DNA of 7,760 nt. Origin: Burkholderiaceae bacterium. Its GTDB lineage: Bacteria; Pseudomonadota; Gammaproteobacteria; Burkholderiales; Burkholderiaceae. Positions 7,484 to 7,760 of this stretch are shown piece by piece (positions within the stretch are counted from its first letter, which is position 1; each line of letters begins with the position of its first letter). Both the position numbers and the translations under genes were made by a program. The stretch spans positions 1-7,760 of the forward strand of contig JASLEM010000353.1 of the NCBI GenBank assembly GCA_030151165.1, given 5' to 3'. The notes beneath the pieces were generated by a model, which saw nothing but the letters and a program-made list of their open reading frames with translations, was not told where the DNA came from and made no database searches.

Positions 7484-7760
7484 TTACGCGCTCGCCGACG
7501 CGACTTCGGGCGCGGACGCCGCGGCGACGTCGCCGTGGCGCGCCTTGTAGTCGCTGACCGCCGCCTTGATCGCGTCTTCCGCGAGCAGCGAGCAGTGGAT
7601 CTTGACCGGCGGCAGCGCCAGTTCCTCGGCGATCTGCGTGTTGCGGATGGCCATCGCCTCGTCGAGCGACTTGCCCTTGACCCACTCGGTCACGAGCGAC
7701 GACGACGCGATCGCGGAGCCGCAGCCGTAGGTCTTGAAGCGCGCGTCCTCGATCAGCCCG
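7484..7760 (-). CDS. iscU: Fe-S cluster scaffold protein IscU, C-terminal part (5' end beyond the right edge)
   Basis: IscU is the scaffold on which IscS-derived sulfur and iron are assembled into [2Fe-2S] clusters. The window holds the last 91 codons; the frame is open to base 7759, so the gene runs off the edge, and the ATG at 7693 is internal. Visible landmarks are [20 protein letters not shown], with the first-seen active-site cysteine, and [19 protein letters not shown], with the LPPVK motif recognised by HscA and a second active-site cysteine. The protein ends in an Ala/Ser-rich tail ([17 protein letters not shown]) about a dozen residues longer than in E. coli IscU. iscA follows 10 bp later. 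iscS and iscR would be expected beyond the right edge. Confidence 0.97.
   Translation of the reverse strand, partial: GLIEDARFKTYGCGSAIASSSLVTEWVKGKSLDEAMAIRNTQIAEELALPPVKIHCSLLAEDAIKAAVSDYKARHGDVAAASAPEVASASA

Overview
This is an ordinary, GC-rich chromosomal window from a betaproteobacterium. Burkholderiales, perhaps close to the Rubrivivax/Leptothrix group, is an inference from the protein sequences and the gene order. It holds core housekeeping genes and shows no phage, insertion sequence, CRISPR array or tRNA. I did not find a novel multi-gene system. The points of interest are regulatory structures and one extra gene in the isc operon.

Layout, left to right. (1) Minus strand, 1-900: the 5' part of pnp (it runs off the left edge), preceded by rpsO. 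The 231-bp gap between them holds a terminator-like hairpin just after rpsO and a perfect 16-bp inverted repeat in the pnp leader. (2) 901-1394 has no gene. It carries the rpsO leader and a probable -10 box on the minus strand, and a likely heat-shock promoter on the plus strand. (3) Plus strand, 1395-1886: a small heat-shock protein (Hsp20) with an Ala/Thr-rich loop insertion. (4) A long hairpin at 1977-2020 separates it from tsaD, which converges on it from the minus strand (2094-3125). (5) Plus strand, 3317-3601: a small unrecognised protein with a possible helix-turn-helix, diverging from tsaD and ending in a strong intrinsic terminator. (6) Minus strand, 3795-7760: the distal part of an isc operon, read from the right edge as iscU (3' part), iscA, a GNAT acetyltransferase gene, hscB, hscA and fdx.

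How the genes work together. IscU is the scaffold for Fe-S clusters, and IscA is an A-type carrier. HscB brings IscU to the Hsp70-type HscA, whose recognition motif LPPVK is visible in IscU, and Fdx supplies electrons. The GNAT gene is not a standard isc component. It overlaps the start of hscB by 16 nt, and a good intrinsic terminator lies between iscA and it, which suggests lower or separately controlled expression of GNAT-hscB-hscA-fdx. RpsO and PNPase form the conserved rpsO-pnp translation and RNA-decay locus. TsaD makes the t6A modification of tRNA.
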